Positions 7,430 to 16,313 of a stretch of 64,000 bases of DNA are shown here, piece by piece. Source of the DNA: Glutamicibacter mishrai (lineage in GTDB: Bacteria; Actinomycetota; Actinomycetes; Actinomycetales; Micrococcaceae); NCBI RefSeq assembly GCF_012221945.1, contig NZ_CP032549.1, forward strand, positions 2,294,001 to 2,358,000, in the 5' to 3' direction. The notes under the pieces are model-generated. The model worked only from the letters and a program-made list of their open reading frames with translations, ran no database searches and was not told the DNA's origin. A program made the translations under genes and the position numbers. Each line of letters begins with the position of its first letter. The stretch's first letter is position 1.

Positions 7430-9550
7430 ATGGATGGCTCAATGCAAGTGGATCTGAAAACTCTCGCGCTGCAGAAATTGCGCGCCCTGGTGCAAAACCC
7501 GGAGGCCCAGTTCCACGACGGGCAGTATGAAGCGATCGAAGCTCTGGTCGCCCAACGCCGTCGCGCCTTGGTGGTCCAACGTACCGGCTGGGGCAAGTCG
7601 GCGGTGTACTTCATCGCATCCCTGCTTTTGCGGGAACAGGGCTACGGACCTACCCTGATCGTCTCCCCGCTCTTGGCATTGATGCGCGACCAGGTGGCCG
7701 CCGCCGAACGGGCCGGGGTGCGAGCCGCTGCCATCAACTCTGCCAATGTGCTTGAATGGCGCGAAATTCTTGAGAAGCTGCAACGCAACGAGATCGATGT
7801 ATTGCTGGTGTCTCCCGAGCGGCTGAACAACCCGTCATTCCGGGAACAGCAGCTGCCCATGCTGATGCAGCGCCTGGGGCTGTTGGTGATCGATGAAGCC
7901 CACTGCATTTCGGACTGGGGCCACGATTTCCGTCCGGACTACCGCCGTATTCGCGATCTGATTGCCCGGCTGCCCCAAGGCCTGCCAGTGCTCGCCACCA
8001 CCGCAACGGCTAACAGCCGCGTGGTCGAAGACGTCGCGGAACAACTTGCCGGCGGGAGAGAGCAGGTCTTCACCCTGCGCGGTACCCTGGCCCGTGATTC
8101 CTTGCGGCTGGGGGTGCTTCGCTTGCCCTCTCCGCGAATGCAGCTGGCCTGGCTGCTCAGCCACATCAACGATTTCAAAGGCTCCGGCATCATCTATACG
8201 CTCACGGTGTCGGCAGCCGAAGACATCGCCAGGCTCTTGCGGGAAGCCGGGCATGAGGTGGCTTCCTACACCGGGCGCACCGACTTGGAAGAACGCGAGC
8301 GGCTGGAACAAGCCCTGAAAAACAATGAGGTCAAGGCGCTGATTGCCACAAGCGCATTGGGCATGGGATTCGACAAGCCGGATCTGGGCTTCGTGTTGCA
8401 CGTAGGCGCGCCGAGCTCGCCGGTGGCTTATTACCAGCAGGTGGGCCGTGCAGGCCGTGGCAGCATCAACGCCGACGTGCTCCTGCTGCCTGGACCCGAT
8501 GATTCGGAAATCTGGGAGTACTTCGCCACCAGTTCCATGCCGGACCAAGTCCGTGCCACACAGGTGCTTGAAGCCCTAGGCGGCACTGATGGCGCCATGA
8601 GTGTTCCGGCGTTGGAAAGCGCGGTGAACTTGCGACGTTCGCCTTTGGAACTGTTGCTGAAAGTCCTGGCCGTCGATGGGGCAGTGGAGCGCGTAGCCGG
8701 CGGTTGGATGCGCACCGACATGCCATGGACCTACGACGCGGATCGCTACAAGCGCGTGGCTCAAAGCCGGATCCACGAGCAAAACCTGATGGTTAATTAC
8801 GAAAACACCCGTGGCTGCCGAATGCAGTTCTTGACTGAAGCGCTGGATGACCCGCGCTCGGTGGCCTGCGGGCGTTGCGATAACTGTGCCGGCGTGTGGT
8901 TCGATGACCATATTCCAGAAGATTCCAAGGACAGCGCGCAAGCTGCGTTGGGCCGGGTTGGCATCCCGATCGAGCCTCGCAAGCTCTACCCTTCGGGACT
9001 GGACCGGCTGGGCTATTCGCTCAAGGGGAAGATCCCCGTGGATGAGCAGCTGGCCAACGGCAGGGCCTTGGCCAGGTTGACCGACCTCGGGTGGGGCAAC
9101 CGCTTGCGCCAGCTCTTCGCTGATCCCGCCGACCAGCCAATCGACAAGGCGATGCTTGATGCGTGCGTCAAGGTGCTGGCGGAGTGGAACTGGGAAGAGC
9201 GCCCGGTAGGCGTTGTTGCCATGCCATCGAATAAGCGGCCGCAACTGATCACCTCCTTGGCTCAAAGCTTGGCCGAGGTGGGCCGGTTGCGCTATCTCGG
9301 GCAGCTCGAATACCGGGGTGCCGGACCGCAAAACGGCTCCGGAGGTAACTCAGCGTTCCGCGTAGCGGCGGTAGCCGATGCCTTTGAGCTTCCAGCTGCC
9401 CTGGAGCAACTGGCGGCCGGTGCTCCCGGTCCGATTTTGCTGGTTGATGACCTCGCGGATTCGCGCTGGTCACTGGCAATGGCCGGTCGTGCCTTGAGGA
9501 TTGCCGGTGCGCCGGGTGTCCTGCCTTTCACTTTGGGCGTAGCAGGGTAA
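7430..9550 (+). CDS. RecQ-family ATP-dependent DNA helicase with C-terminal phosphoribosyltransferase-like segment
   Basis: 706-residue superfamily-2 helicase. Motif I is RTGWGKSA (residues 51-58), motif II DEAHCISDWGHDFRPDYR (~154-171), motif III TATAN, motif VI QQVGRAGRG. A cysteine cluster (CRMQF...CGRCDNC, ~463-487) matches the RecQ zinc-binding region. The HRDC domain is absent; instead the last ~140 residues carry VVAMPSNKRPQLI and ILLVDDLADSRWSL, a pattern like the PRPP loop of phosphoribosyltransferases. Helicase identity is firm, the PRTase-like assignment is inference. Start alternatives are ATG 7430 and 7442; an AATACT box 6 nt before 7430 favours the first. It may act in DNA repair. 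Confidence 0.88.
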   Translation: MDGSMQVDLKTLALQKLRALVQNPEAQFHDGQYEAIEALVAQRRRALVVQRTGWGKSAVYFIASLLLREQGYGPTLIVSPLLALMRDQVAAAERAGVRAAAINSANVLEWREILEKLQRNEIDVLLVSPERLNNPSFREQQLPMLMQRLGLLVIDEAHCISDWGHDFRPDYRRIRDLIARLPQGLPVLATTATANSRVVEDVAEQLAGGREQVFTLRGTLARDSLRLGVLRLPSPRMQLAWLLSHINDFKGSGIIYTLTVSAAEDIARLLREAGHEVASYTGRTDLEERERLEQALKNNEVKALIATSALGMGFDKPDLGFVLHVGAPSSPVAYYQQVGRAGRGSINADVLLLPGPDDSEIWEYFATSSMPDQVRATQVLEALGGTDGAMSVPALESAVNLRRSPLELLLKVLAVDGAVERVAGGWMRTDMPWTYDADRYKRVAQSRIHEQNLMVNYENTRGCRMQFLTEALDDPRSVACGRCDNCAGVWFDDHIPEDSKDSAQAALGRVGIPIEPRKLYPSGLDRLGYSLKGKIPVDEQLANGRALARLTDLGWGNRLRQLFADPADQPIDKAMLDACVKVLAEWNWEERPVGVVAMPSNKRPQLITSLAQSLAEVGRLRYLGQLEYRGAGPQNGSGGNSAFRVAAVADAFELPAALEQLAAGAPGPILLVDDLADSRWSLAMAGRALRIAGAPGVLPFTLGVAG

Positions 9551-9580
9551 TTGCACAGTTAAAAGAAGTAGTCTGGATGT

Positions 9581-10495
9581 ATGGAAATTATCATCTGGCT
9601 CGTCGTCATCATCGCAGTGATTGCCCTGGGCTACTTCGGTCTGCAGGCATTACGGAAGAAGAATACTGCGCAAGTTGCGCAAGCGATCTCCCGTGAAGCA
9701 GCCGAGGCTGCTAACGCGAAGCTAGATGATTCTTCCCGTAATTCGGTGTACCGCAATCTGGCCAAGGGCGACGTCATGGGAGCCGTGCAGGTGTACCGTG
9801 CAGCCACCGGTGATTCGGTGAAGAACTGCGTCATCGCCGTACGCAGCCTCGATAAGTACCCGCAGGTGGCTCCAGCCAAGGAACTTCCTGTTGATGATGC
9901 CGAGATCAAGGCTTTGAGCGACAAGCTCGAAGCCCAGGTTGAGCGCGAAGACCGAGAGGCTACCGGCGAGCAGGCCCAGGAGTCCCAGCCGGGTTCCACC
10001 GATGACCTCTGGGTGGTTCCCCAGGAGTGGAGCGAGCAGTTCGGCTCCGAGAACGAGCCAAGCTCCACCCATTTCAAGATGGCCTTTGAAGTTGATGGCG
10101 AGAGCCGAGAATTCTCCAGCGAACAGCTGCCGCCGAACGAATACGACCAGTTGTTCTCCATGCTGCGTGATTCGAACTTCGAGGAAGCCGCAAAAATCTT
10201 GCATGGATACACCGGGTTGCCGGTGGAAGATCTCGAGCGGATGATCGCCACTTCGCCGATGTCCGGTGGGGCCGCCAATGGCAACGTCGCTGATTTCCGG
10301 TTTGAGGGCCAGGGGCCTGATGGTCCGGTGCACTTCGACGCGGCTGAATTGCCTGAAGCTGACCGCGAGGCGTTATTTGAAGCCATTGCCGATACCGATT
10401 TGGACCGCATATCGGAGATTATTGTGCGCCATACCTCGCTGCCCGAAGATATCGTGCAGAACATGCTGCAGACCTTCGTCAAGCGCAAGGACTAG
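9581..10495 (+). CDS. Membrane-anchored protein with internal helical repeats, function unknown
   Basis: 304-residue protein. Residues 3-23 form one hydrophobic segment (IIIWLVVIIAVIALGYFGL) followed by RKK, predicting an N-terminal anchor with a cytosolic body. The body contains two clear copies of one unit: residues ~165-224 (QLPPNEYDQLFSMLRDS... TGLPVEDLERMI) and ~238-298 (ELPEADREALFEAIADT... TSLPEDIVQNML). A shorter related unit at ~50-92 (VYRNLAKGDVMGAVQVYRAATG) resembles the helical part of ribosomal L7/L12 C-terminal domains. A TAGTCT box 6 nt before the ATG suggests its own leaderless promoter, 30 bp after the RecQ gene. No function can be assigned. Confidence 0.8.
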   Translation: MEIIIWLVVIIAVIALGYFGLQALRKKNTAQVAQAISREAAEAANAKLDDSSRNSVYRNLAKGDVMGAVQVYRAATGDSVKNCVIAVRSLDKYPQVAPAKELPVDDAEIKALSDKLEAQVEREDREATGEQAQESQPGSTDDLWVVPQEWSEQFGSENEPSSTHFKMAFEVDGESREFSSEQLPPNEYDQLFSMLRDSNFEEAAKILHGYTGLPVEDLERMIATSPMSGGAANGNVADFRFEGQGPDGPVHFDAAELPEADREALFEAIADTDLDRISEIIVRHTSLPEDIVQNMLQTFVKRKD

Positions 10496-10530
10496 CGCAA
10501 AGACCTGATCCACCTGGTGGATCCAAGATC

Positions 10531-10565
10531 GGCGCCCTGAGCATCACGCTCGGGGTGCCGTTTTT
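10531..10565 (+). terminator. Rho-independent terminator
   Basis: 12-bp stem (GGCGCCCTGAGC / GCTCGGGGTGCC, two non-Watson-Crick positions), 5-nt loop and GTTTTTG tail, 35 bases after the repeat-protein gene. Confidence 0.85.
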
Positions 10566-10685
10566 GTTGGCTACTGCCTAAAGGCGGGGCCGGTAACGCC
10601 CGCAAAAATCAATCTGCATGGCAATCCCGGGCGCTGTGGTTACAGGCAGTTTCAGCGCGGGGCGCGACGCTATGAGATAAAAAGA

Positions 10686-10711
10686 AAAACCCCTACCTGA
10701 GTAGGGGTTTT
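10686..10711 (-). terminator. Terminator of tRNA-Ser(GCT)
   Basis: AAAACCCCTAC / GTAGGGGTTTT, an 11-bp stem with loop CTGA directly after the 3' end of the minus-strand tRNA. It is symmetric and may act in both directions. Confidence 0.85.
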
Positions 10712-10712
10712 A

Positions 10713-10804
10713 TGGCGGACACGGGGGGATTTGAACCCCCGGTCGAGTTTTAGCCCGACCCTTCATTAGCAGTGAAGTCCATTCGGCCGCTCTGGCACGT
10801 GTCC
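10713..10804 (-). tRNA. tRNA-Ser(GCT)
   Basis: Class II tRNA with a long variable arm. Acceptor GGACACG pairs with CGTGTCC, the anticodon stem CTTCA/TGAAG encloses loop CTGCTAA with anticodon GCT (reads AGC/AGU), and the T-loop is GTTCAAATC. The 3' CCA is encoded. Confidence 0.95.
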
Positions 10805-10867
10805 ATCCGCTGTTTCCAGCAGAATCTAGCCTACCTGAAGATAGGCGCGTGTTCCAAAACGAGTCGG

Positions 10868-12955
10868 CTACTGCACATGTCGCCAGAGGAATTCGTAGCT
10901 GGTAGCCAGCATTTTCGCGGTTGACTCGTTGTCCGTCGAACCGGCATGGCCGCCGCCTTCTGGCTCGTGATACCGCACGTTTTCGATGCCCAGGTCCATC
11001 ATCTTCGCTGCCATGATTCGGGCTTGCGATGGACCGACGCGGTCATCGGAAGTTGTGGTCCAAATCAAAGAAGCAGGATAGTCGTCGACTGGATGTGGTT
11101 GGTCGCTGAGGCGATGGACGGGCGAGAACGTTCGCAGGAACTTCCAATCCTCAGGGTCCTCGGGATCCCCGTACTCGGCAATCCACGAATGGCCCGCCGC
11201 AAGCTGCGTATACCGCTGCATGTCCAGCAGGGGAACACCGCAGGAGATGGCCCCGAACAGCTGGGGGTATCCGGCAATCATATTGCCCATCAGCAAACCG
11301 CCGTTGGATCGGCCGGTGGCTGCCAGATGTTCGCGCGAAGTCACGCCTCGCCGCACCAGGTCTTCGGCGATCGCGGCAAAATCTTCATAGGCGCGATGGC
11401 GATTCTCGCGCAGCGCCGCACGATGCCATGCCGGACCGTATTCTCCGCCGCCGCGGATATTGGACATCACATAGATCGCCCTGCGGCCTTGCTCGTTATG
11501 CCGGGTAAGCCAGCCGGTCCCCATTGCGGCTGCGTAGCCGGGAGTCATGCTGTGCTGGAATCCGCCATAACCATCCATGAGCACGGGATTCTGGCCATCC
11601 AGAAGCAGGTCTACTGCCGCGACCTGGAAGTAGGGGACACGGGTCCCGTCAGCTGAAGCCGCGAAATGCTGGGTGACGCTCAATCCTTCGGCGTTGAACC
11701 GCTCTGGAGATTTCTTCACCGCGGTGGCCGCGGAGCCGACCGTTCCACGCAACAACGTGGTGGGCGTCGTGAAACCGGTAACGGTCATCCAATAGTCATC
11801 GCCGGCAGCCTGGTCTTCATCATCGACAGCGCCCACCGAAACGCTCAGCATCGGATCCTCAAGCGGCATCTGGGATTCGCTGAAATCCTCGTGCAGGCTG
11901 ATGACGCGGACCTGGGCTGCTACGTGGTGCAGTACGGTGAGCAGCAGGTAGTTCGCGGTGAAGCTCAAGGATTCCAAGGCGGTGCTGTCATCGGGGACGA
12001 AGAGCACTCGCTGGATGGTGCCGTCCTCTAGGAATTTATCCAGCTCGGCAATGGCCAGAGAGCCGGCAGCGATGACCTGGCCCTGATGTTCCCAGTCGGT
12101 CTGCGGCGCGAAAATCACCCATTGACGGTGGAGGCTTACCTGGACATCGGTAGGAACTTCAATGACTTGGTGCTCCCCGTTGAGGAAGACTCCGGTGACC
12201 GAATGGTAAAAATCGATAGCATCGGTGGTCACGACGCGTTCAAACCCTGGGGTCGAATCGAAGTAACCGAAAGCCGCCACATGCTCCTTGTCCACTTCAA
12301 AGAGCATCGGCGCTGCTTCGATGTCGAGGCCTCGACCTACACGCCGCAGGGTGTTGGCATAAGTGGAGCGCGTGGTGAATTGGTCGCTGGTGGCCGAGCC
12401 GACCAGCAAGGTATCACGGTCGATCCACGAAGCTTGGGTCTTGGCCACGGGCAAATCGAACCCGTCTTCAACAAAGCCCTTGCTGATCAGATCGAACTCC
12501 CGGATTCGCACCTGATCGCCTCCGTCGGGGCTCAACCGGATCAATGCTCGTTCATAGGGTTCGGATGCTTTCGGGCGAAGCAGGGTGGAACCGGCGAAAT
12601 GCCATTCCTGTCCTTCCGACCTCGCCAAGGCATCTAGATCGAGTAAGATCTCCCACTGCGGGGCATCGGTGAGATAGGACTGCCACGTGGTTCGTCGCCA
12701 AAGCCCGAGGCGGTGCTCCGAATCGCGCCAGAAGTTGTAATAGTGCTCGCCGCGCTTGGTGACCATCGGAATGCGGTCTTGCGCATCGAGTACTGTTTTG
12801 ATGCGCTGGACCTGTTCGCGGAACGAATCATCGTAGAGTTCGTCTTCGGTTCGCGCAGTCTGTTGCTGTACCCATTTAAGGGCCGACTCGTCGCGGGTGC
12901 CTTCTAGCCAAGAATATGGATCGGCGTCCGTCGCCATGGAAACATGCTCAGTCAT
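10868..12955 (-). CDS. Prolyl oligopeptidase family serine peptidase (S9)
   Basis: About 695 residues, cytosolic. The N terminus (DADPYSWLEGTRDESALKWV) is the usual POP opening, a beta-propeller-like region follows, and the C-terminal catalytic domain contains the nucleophile loop TGRSNGGLLMG, the aspartate segment WTTTSDDRVGPSQARIMAAK and the histidine segment EPEGGGHAG. This completes the Ser/Asp/His triad of S9A enzymes, which cut after proline in short peptides. ATG at 12961 is the longest start, but TAGACT lies immediately before it and 6 nt before the in-frame ATG at 12955, so a leaderless start at 12955 is preferred. It diverges from the FAD protein, sharing a 57-bp promoter region. 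Confidence 0.92.
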   Translation of the reverse strand: MTEHVSMATDADPYSWLEGTRDESALKWVQQQTARTEDELYDDSFREQVQRIKTVLDAQDRIPMVTKRGEHYYNFWRDSEHRLGLWRRTTWQSYLTDAPQWEILLDLDALARSEGQEWHFAGSTLLRPKASEPYERALIRLSPDGGDQVRIREFDLISKGFVEDGFDLPVAKTQASWIDRDTLLVGSATSDQFTTRSTYANTLRRVGRGLDIEAAPMLFEVDKEHVAAFGYFDSTPGFERVVTTDAIDFYHSVTGVFLNGEHQVIEVPTDVQVSLHRQWVIFAPQTDWEHQGQVIAAGSLAIAELDKFLEDGTIQRVLFVPDDSTALESLSFTANYLLLTVLHHVAAQVRVISLHEDFSESQMPLEDPMLSVSVGAVDDEDQAAGDDYWMTVTGFTTPTTLLRGTVGSAATAVKKSPERFNAEGLSVTQHFAASADGTRVPYFQVAAVDLLLDGQNPVLMDGYGGFQHSMTPGYAAAMGTGWLTRHNEQGRRAIYVMSNIRGGGEYGPAWHRAALRENRHRAYEDFAAIAEDLVRRGVTSREHLAATGRSNGGLLMGNMIAGYPQLFGAISCGVPLLDMQRYTQLAAGHSWIAEYGDPEDPEDWKFLRTFSPVHRLSDQPHPVDDYPASLIWTTTSDDRVGPSQARIMAAKMMDLGIENVRYHEPEGGGHAGSTDNESTAKMLATSYEFLWRHVQ

Positions 12956-13012
12956 GGGCATAGTCTATGCGGTAGGGCTCATGGCCTGCGATAAAGGTAA
13001 TAACCTAGAGGG

Positions 13013-15028
13013 GTGAGCACCGTGATGGAGAACCCCAAGATTGAGTACAGCCTGGCTATAGTCGGGGCTGGCCCGCGCGGCACCAGCGTTGTCGAACGAT
13101 TTGCTGACTTGTCGCTCAAGCTGGCGCCCAAGGGCAGCAAGCTGAACATCGTGGTTCTTGATCCGTACCGTCCCGGATCGGGGCACGTCTGGAATCCGCG
13201 GCAGTCGGAGAATTTCTGGATGAATACCCCCGCCTCTTTCCCCACGGTTGCGCCCGAACGAGTAACCGATGAGCCGGGTTTGAGCTTCAGGCAATTTGTC
13301 GCATTGCGGGGAGATGGACGACAGCTCACCGAGGAGCACGCCAAAGCCATCGAACATATCGGAGCGGGAACCTATCCATCACGCGCCATGTACGGCGAAT
13401 ACCTGGAGCATGTTTTTGACCGTAGCTGTGCCGTGCTCAAGGAGCATGAGTCATTCACGATCCAACATGTTCCCGCCGAAGTCCTCGCTGTGCGTCCACA
13501 GGGCAACGGGTACCAGCTGGAGTACAAGGCGTCTGCTCCAGGGGCCGAAGCGCAGCATCTGTCAGTAGACGCGGTGGTCCTGGCCTTGGGGCACCAGAGC
13601 GCGGAACTGAATCCCTGGCAGAAGCAGCTGCAGGAAGCCGCGACTAATTCGGGTGCCACCTATCTGCCGCCGAACATTCCCGCTGATCTTGATTTCAGCA
13701 AATTCGCGGACGGCCAGCCAGCGCTCATTCGAGGGCTGGGCCTGAACTTCTTTGACTGCATGGCTGAACTCACCCTGGGCCGGGGAGGAATCTTCCGGGA
13801 GGTGAGCAATGAACCGGGGCATCAGTTCGAGTACGTAGCCTCCGGCAGGGAACCTGAACTGATCGTGGCCTCGCGACGCGGAACCCCCTACTGGGGCAAG
13901 CCGGTCGTTGAGCAGTTCATCCCAGAAGAGATCGCACTGCGCTTCTTCGACGTCCAGGATCTGATTGGCCATCTTGCCGAGTTGCGCGCGACGAACCCGA
14001 ATGCCACGCTGGAGTTTTCACGGCATATCTGGCCCAAGCTCCACCGCGACGTGCTCTTCGCGTACTACCGGCAGTGCGCGCGGAGCGCCGGGGCGCCTGA
14101 GGGCTTCTCAGCGGAAGAATTCATTGATCAGCTGGAATCGATCCTTCTGGCCGAGCACCGCGAAGGCAGCCAGGTGTGGCTGAGCGAGCTGCGCAAATTC
14201 ATCTCGCAATTCCCGGAAATCCAATGGCTTGATGTTCCCAAGCTTGCCCGGCCGTTCGAAGAATTGGGATTTGCCTCCAATGAGGACTACCAGCAGGCAG
14301 TCCAGGATTATTTGATCAGCAATGCCCGGCACAGCACCGGTGGTCTGGAAGACCCGTTGTCCTGCGCCATCATGACGATGAATGCCGGCCGGATGCTGGT
14401 CAAGGAATTGATTGTCGCCGGTGTTATCGACGAACAGTCCAGGATTGAAGAGATCCAGGCGCACTTCGAACCACTGGTTGAAGGGCTGGCTTCCGGGCCT
14501 CCCCTGGAAAGAATCGAACAATTGCTGGCGCTATCCCGCGCCGGCATCGTGACCTTTATCGGCCCGGAACCGGAATTCGCCTTTGACGAAGTCTCGGGGC
14601 AGTTCACGGCCTCCTCGCCGTGGGTGGACGCCGAAGTGCACACAGCGAAAACGATGTGCGAAGCGATGATGCCGAGCAACCGCGTGCTGCAGAACGATAC
14701 AACCCTCATCAAGCAATTGCTGAAGGACCACGTGGGCCGAGCCCACACGTGGCGCAATTCGGAAGGGGAGAGCCTTCCCGGCTCAGGCTTTGATGTTGTG
14801 GGTGAACCGTACCGCCTGGTCAACAGCGAGGGACTGGCCCACCGCGGGATTTTTGTGATGGGTCTGCAGCTATCGTCAGCGCAATGGGGAACGGCGATTG
14901 CAGCCCAGGCCGGCGACGTGAATAATCCTGCGGCGCGAACGCTCAAGGACGCCACGCATGTAGCCAACGAAGTGGCACGCCTGGCTGGTTTCCTGGTGGG
15001 CGAAGGGCTGCCTACAGAACGGCATTAA
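13013..15028 (+). CDS. FAD/NAD(P)-binding protein, COG4529-like
   Basis: 671-residue putative flavoprotein. The N-terminal dinucleotide fold shows AIVGAGPRGTSVVERF, and DPYRPGSGHVWNPRQSENFWMNT is characteristic of the FAD-NAD(P)-binding family distantly related to lysine/ornithine N-monooxygenases. A second region includes ALIRGLGLNFFDCMAELTLGRGG; the C terminus ends in GEPYRLVNSEGLAHRGIFVMGL, resembling a closing flavin segment. Substrate and reaction are unknown. The GTG at 13013 follows a TAACCT box by 6 nt (leaderless); a GTG/ATG pair at 13022/13025 with AGAGGGG upstream is the alternative. No biosynthetic neighbours help to assign a role. Confidence 0.8.
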   Translation: MSTVMENPKIEYSLAIVGAGPRGTSVVERFADLSLKLAPKGSKLNIVVLDPYRPGSGHVWNPRQSENFWMNTPASFPTVAPERVTDEPGLSFRQFVALRGDGRQLTEEHAKAIEHIGAGTYPSRAMYGEYLEHVFDRSCAVLKEHESFTIQHVPAEVLAVRPQGNGYQLEYKASAPGAEAQHLSVDAVVLALGHQSAELNPWQKQLQEAATNSGATYLPPNIPADLDFSKFADGQPALIRGLGLNFFDCMAELTLGRGGIFREVSNEPGHQFEYVASGREPELIVASRRGTPYWGKPVVEQFIPEEIALRFFDVQDLIGHLAELRATNPNATLEFSRHIWPKLHRDVLFAYYRQCARSAGAPEGFSAEEFIDQLESILLAEHREGSQVWLSELRKFISQFPEIQWLDVPKLARPFEELGFASNEDYQQAVQDYLISNARHSTGGLEDPLSCAIMTMNAGRMLVKELIVAGVIDEQSRIEEIQAHFEPLVEGLASGPPLERIEQLLALSRAGIVTFIGPEPEFAFDEVSGQFTASSPWVDAEVHTAKTMCEAMMPSNRVLQNDTTLIKQLLKDHVGRAHTWRNSEGESLPGSGFDVVGEPYRLVNSEGLAHRGIFVMGLQLSSAQWGTAIAAQAGDVNNPAARTLKDATHVANEVARLAGFLVGEGLPTERH

Positions 15029-15030
15029 AC

Positions 15031-15068
15031 AGTTTGGCGGGCTGATCAAAAGATCAGCCCGCCAAACT
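15031..15068. terminator. Terminator between FAD protein and tRNA-Ser(TGA)
   Basis: Perfect 17-bp inverted repeat with loop AAAA, between the plus-strand gene end and the 3' end of the minus-strand tRNA; it probably serves both. Confidence 0.75.
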
Positions 15069-15075
15069 CATAACG

Positions 15076-15163
15076 CGGATGGTATGGGATTTGAACCCAT
15101 GAGACGGGGTTGCCGCCTACTGGTTTTCAAGACCAGCTCCTTCGGCCGCTCGGACAACCATCC
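15076..15163 (-). tRNA. tRNA-Ser(TGA)
   Basis: Class II tRNA. Acceptor GGATGGT/ACCATCC, anticodon stem CTGGT/ACCAG with loop CTTGAAA gives TGA (reads UCA), long variable arm, T-loop GTTCAAATC. CCA is not encoded. Confidence 0.95.
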
Positions 15164-15213
15164 AACCCGAAAAAGTATACGGCATGAACCCCGATTGAAA
15201 GGAATTGAGATCC

Positions 15214-16203
15214 GTGAGCGAAACAATGAACGCCTACATCTACAACGCCGGTGGAGGGCCAGAGGTCATCGAGCTGACCGAACGGCCCATCCCTAGTCTT
15301 GGATCCGGGGAAGTGCTGGTCAAGGTGGAAGCCTTTGGGCTGAACCGTGCCGATGTGCAGCAGCGCAAAGGGGTTTATCCACCGCCTGAGGGAGCCAGTG
15401 ATATACCCGGACTGGAGGTCGCAGGCAGCATCGTCGCGGTCGGTGACGGGGCCAGCGATTGGAGCGTTGGAACGCGCGTAGCGGCACTGCTAGCCGGAGG
15501 TGGATACGCGCAGTATGTGAACGTGCCGACCGAGTTGCTGATCCGGATCCCCGACGAGCTGTCGATCGAGGAAGCAGCCGCCCTGCCGGAAGTCTCGGCC
15601 ACGGTGGTATCCAATCTCTTCATTGAAGGTGGGCTGGAGCAGGGTCAGACGATCCTGATTCACGGTGGGGCCGGCGGCATCGGGTCCATGGCCATTCAGC
15701 TGGCCAAGGCTGCGGGCGCTCGCGTGTTCGTCACTGCTTCGTCGGCCGAAAAGCTGGCCTACTGCCAAGAGCTGGGAGCTGATGAGGGGATCAACTACCG
15801 CGAGGAGGACTTCGAACAGCGGGTCGGCGAACTGACCAATGGGCAGGGCGTTGATCTGATCCTCGACGTCATCGGCGCGAAGTACCTTCAGCCGAATATC
15901 AATGCGCTCGCCGTGAACGGGCGGTTGGTCATCATCGGCCTGCAGGGCGGAACCAAGGCCGAAGTGAACTTGGGTGTGATGCTTGGAAAGCGTGCCCGGG
16001 TTATCGCCACGACGCTGCGTTCCCGACCGTTGGAGCAGAAGAACGAGATCATCAAGCAGACCATCGCACGAGTGATGCCGTTGGTCGATGAAGGAAAACT
16101 AGCCATCAACGTCTCCAAGATCTTCGATTTCTCGGATCTGACTAGTGCACATGAGTATTTTGATTCGGGTGAGCACACAGGAAAAATCGTTGTGAAGGCT
16201 TAG
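15214..16203 (+). CDS. NAD(P)H-dependent quinone oxidoreductase (zinc-free MDR family)
   Basis: 329-residue medium-chain dehydrogenase/reductase of the quinone oxidoreductase/crotonyl reductase-like group. It has the GroES-like N-terminal fold (GLNRADVQQRKGVYPPPEGASDIPGLEVAG) without the zinc ligands of alcohol dehydrogenases, then the Rossmann motif HGGAGGIGSMAIQLAKAAGA. This matches two-electron NADPH:quinone reductases such as QorA or human PIG3. GTG 15214 is chosen because GAAAGGA lies 11 nt upstream; a TTG at 15205 sits too close to that site. It stands alone between tRNA-Ser and cstA. Confidence 0.88.
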   Translation: MSETMNAYIYNAGGGPEVIELTERPIPSLGSGEVLVKVEAFGLNRADVQQRKGVYPPPEGASDIPGLEVAGSIVAVGDGASDWSVGTRVAALLAGGGYAQYVNVPTELLIRIPDELSIEEAAALPEVSATVVSNLFIEGGLEQGQTILIHGGAGGIGSMAIQLAKAAGARVFVTASSAEKLAYCQELGADEGINYREEDFEQRVGELTNGQGVDLILDVIGAKYLQPNINALAVNGRLVIIGLQGGTKAEVNLGVMLGKRARVIATTLRSRPLEQKNEIIKQTIARVMPLVDEGKLAINVSKIFDFSDLTSAHEYFDSGEHTGKIVVKA

Positions 16204-16313
16204 CGGGAAATGTTTCAGGCGCGTAAAGTGACACAGTAGTCTTAACCGCGTGATCGAGCTTATATAGTGCGATCGCGCACATCACTTGCCACGCCCTGAG
16301 GAGGATGCTCACC

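Noticed and set aside
10566..10680. Possible SRP or other small RNA between the 10531 terminator and tRNA-Ser
   Set aside because: The conserved SRP GGAAGCAGCC-type loop is missing and no stable fold was recognised.
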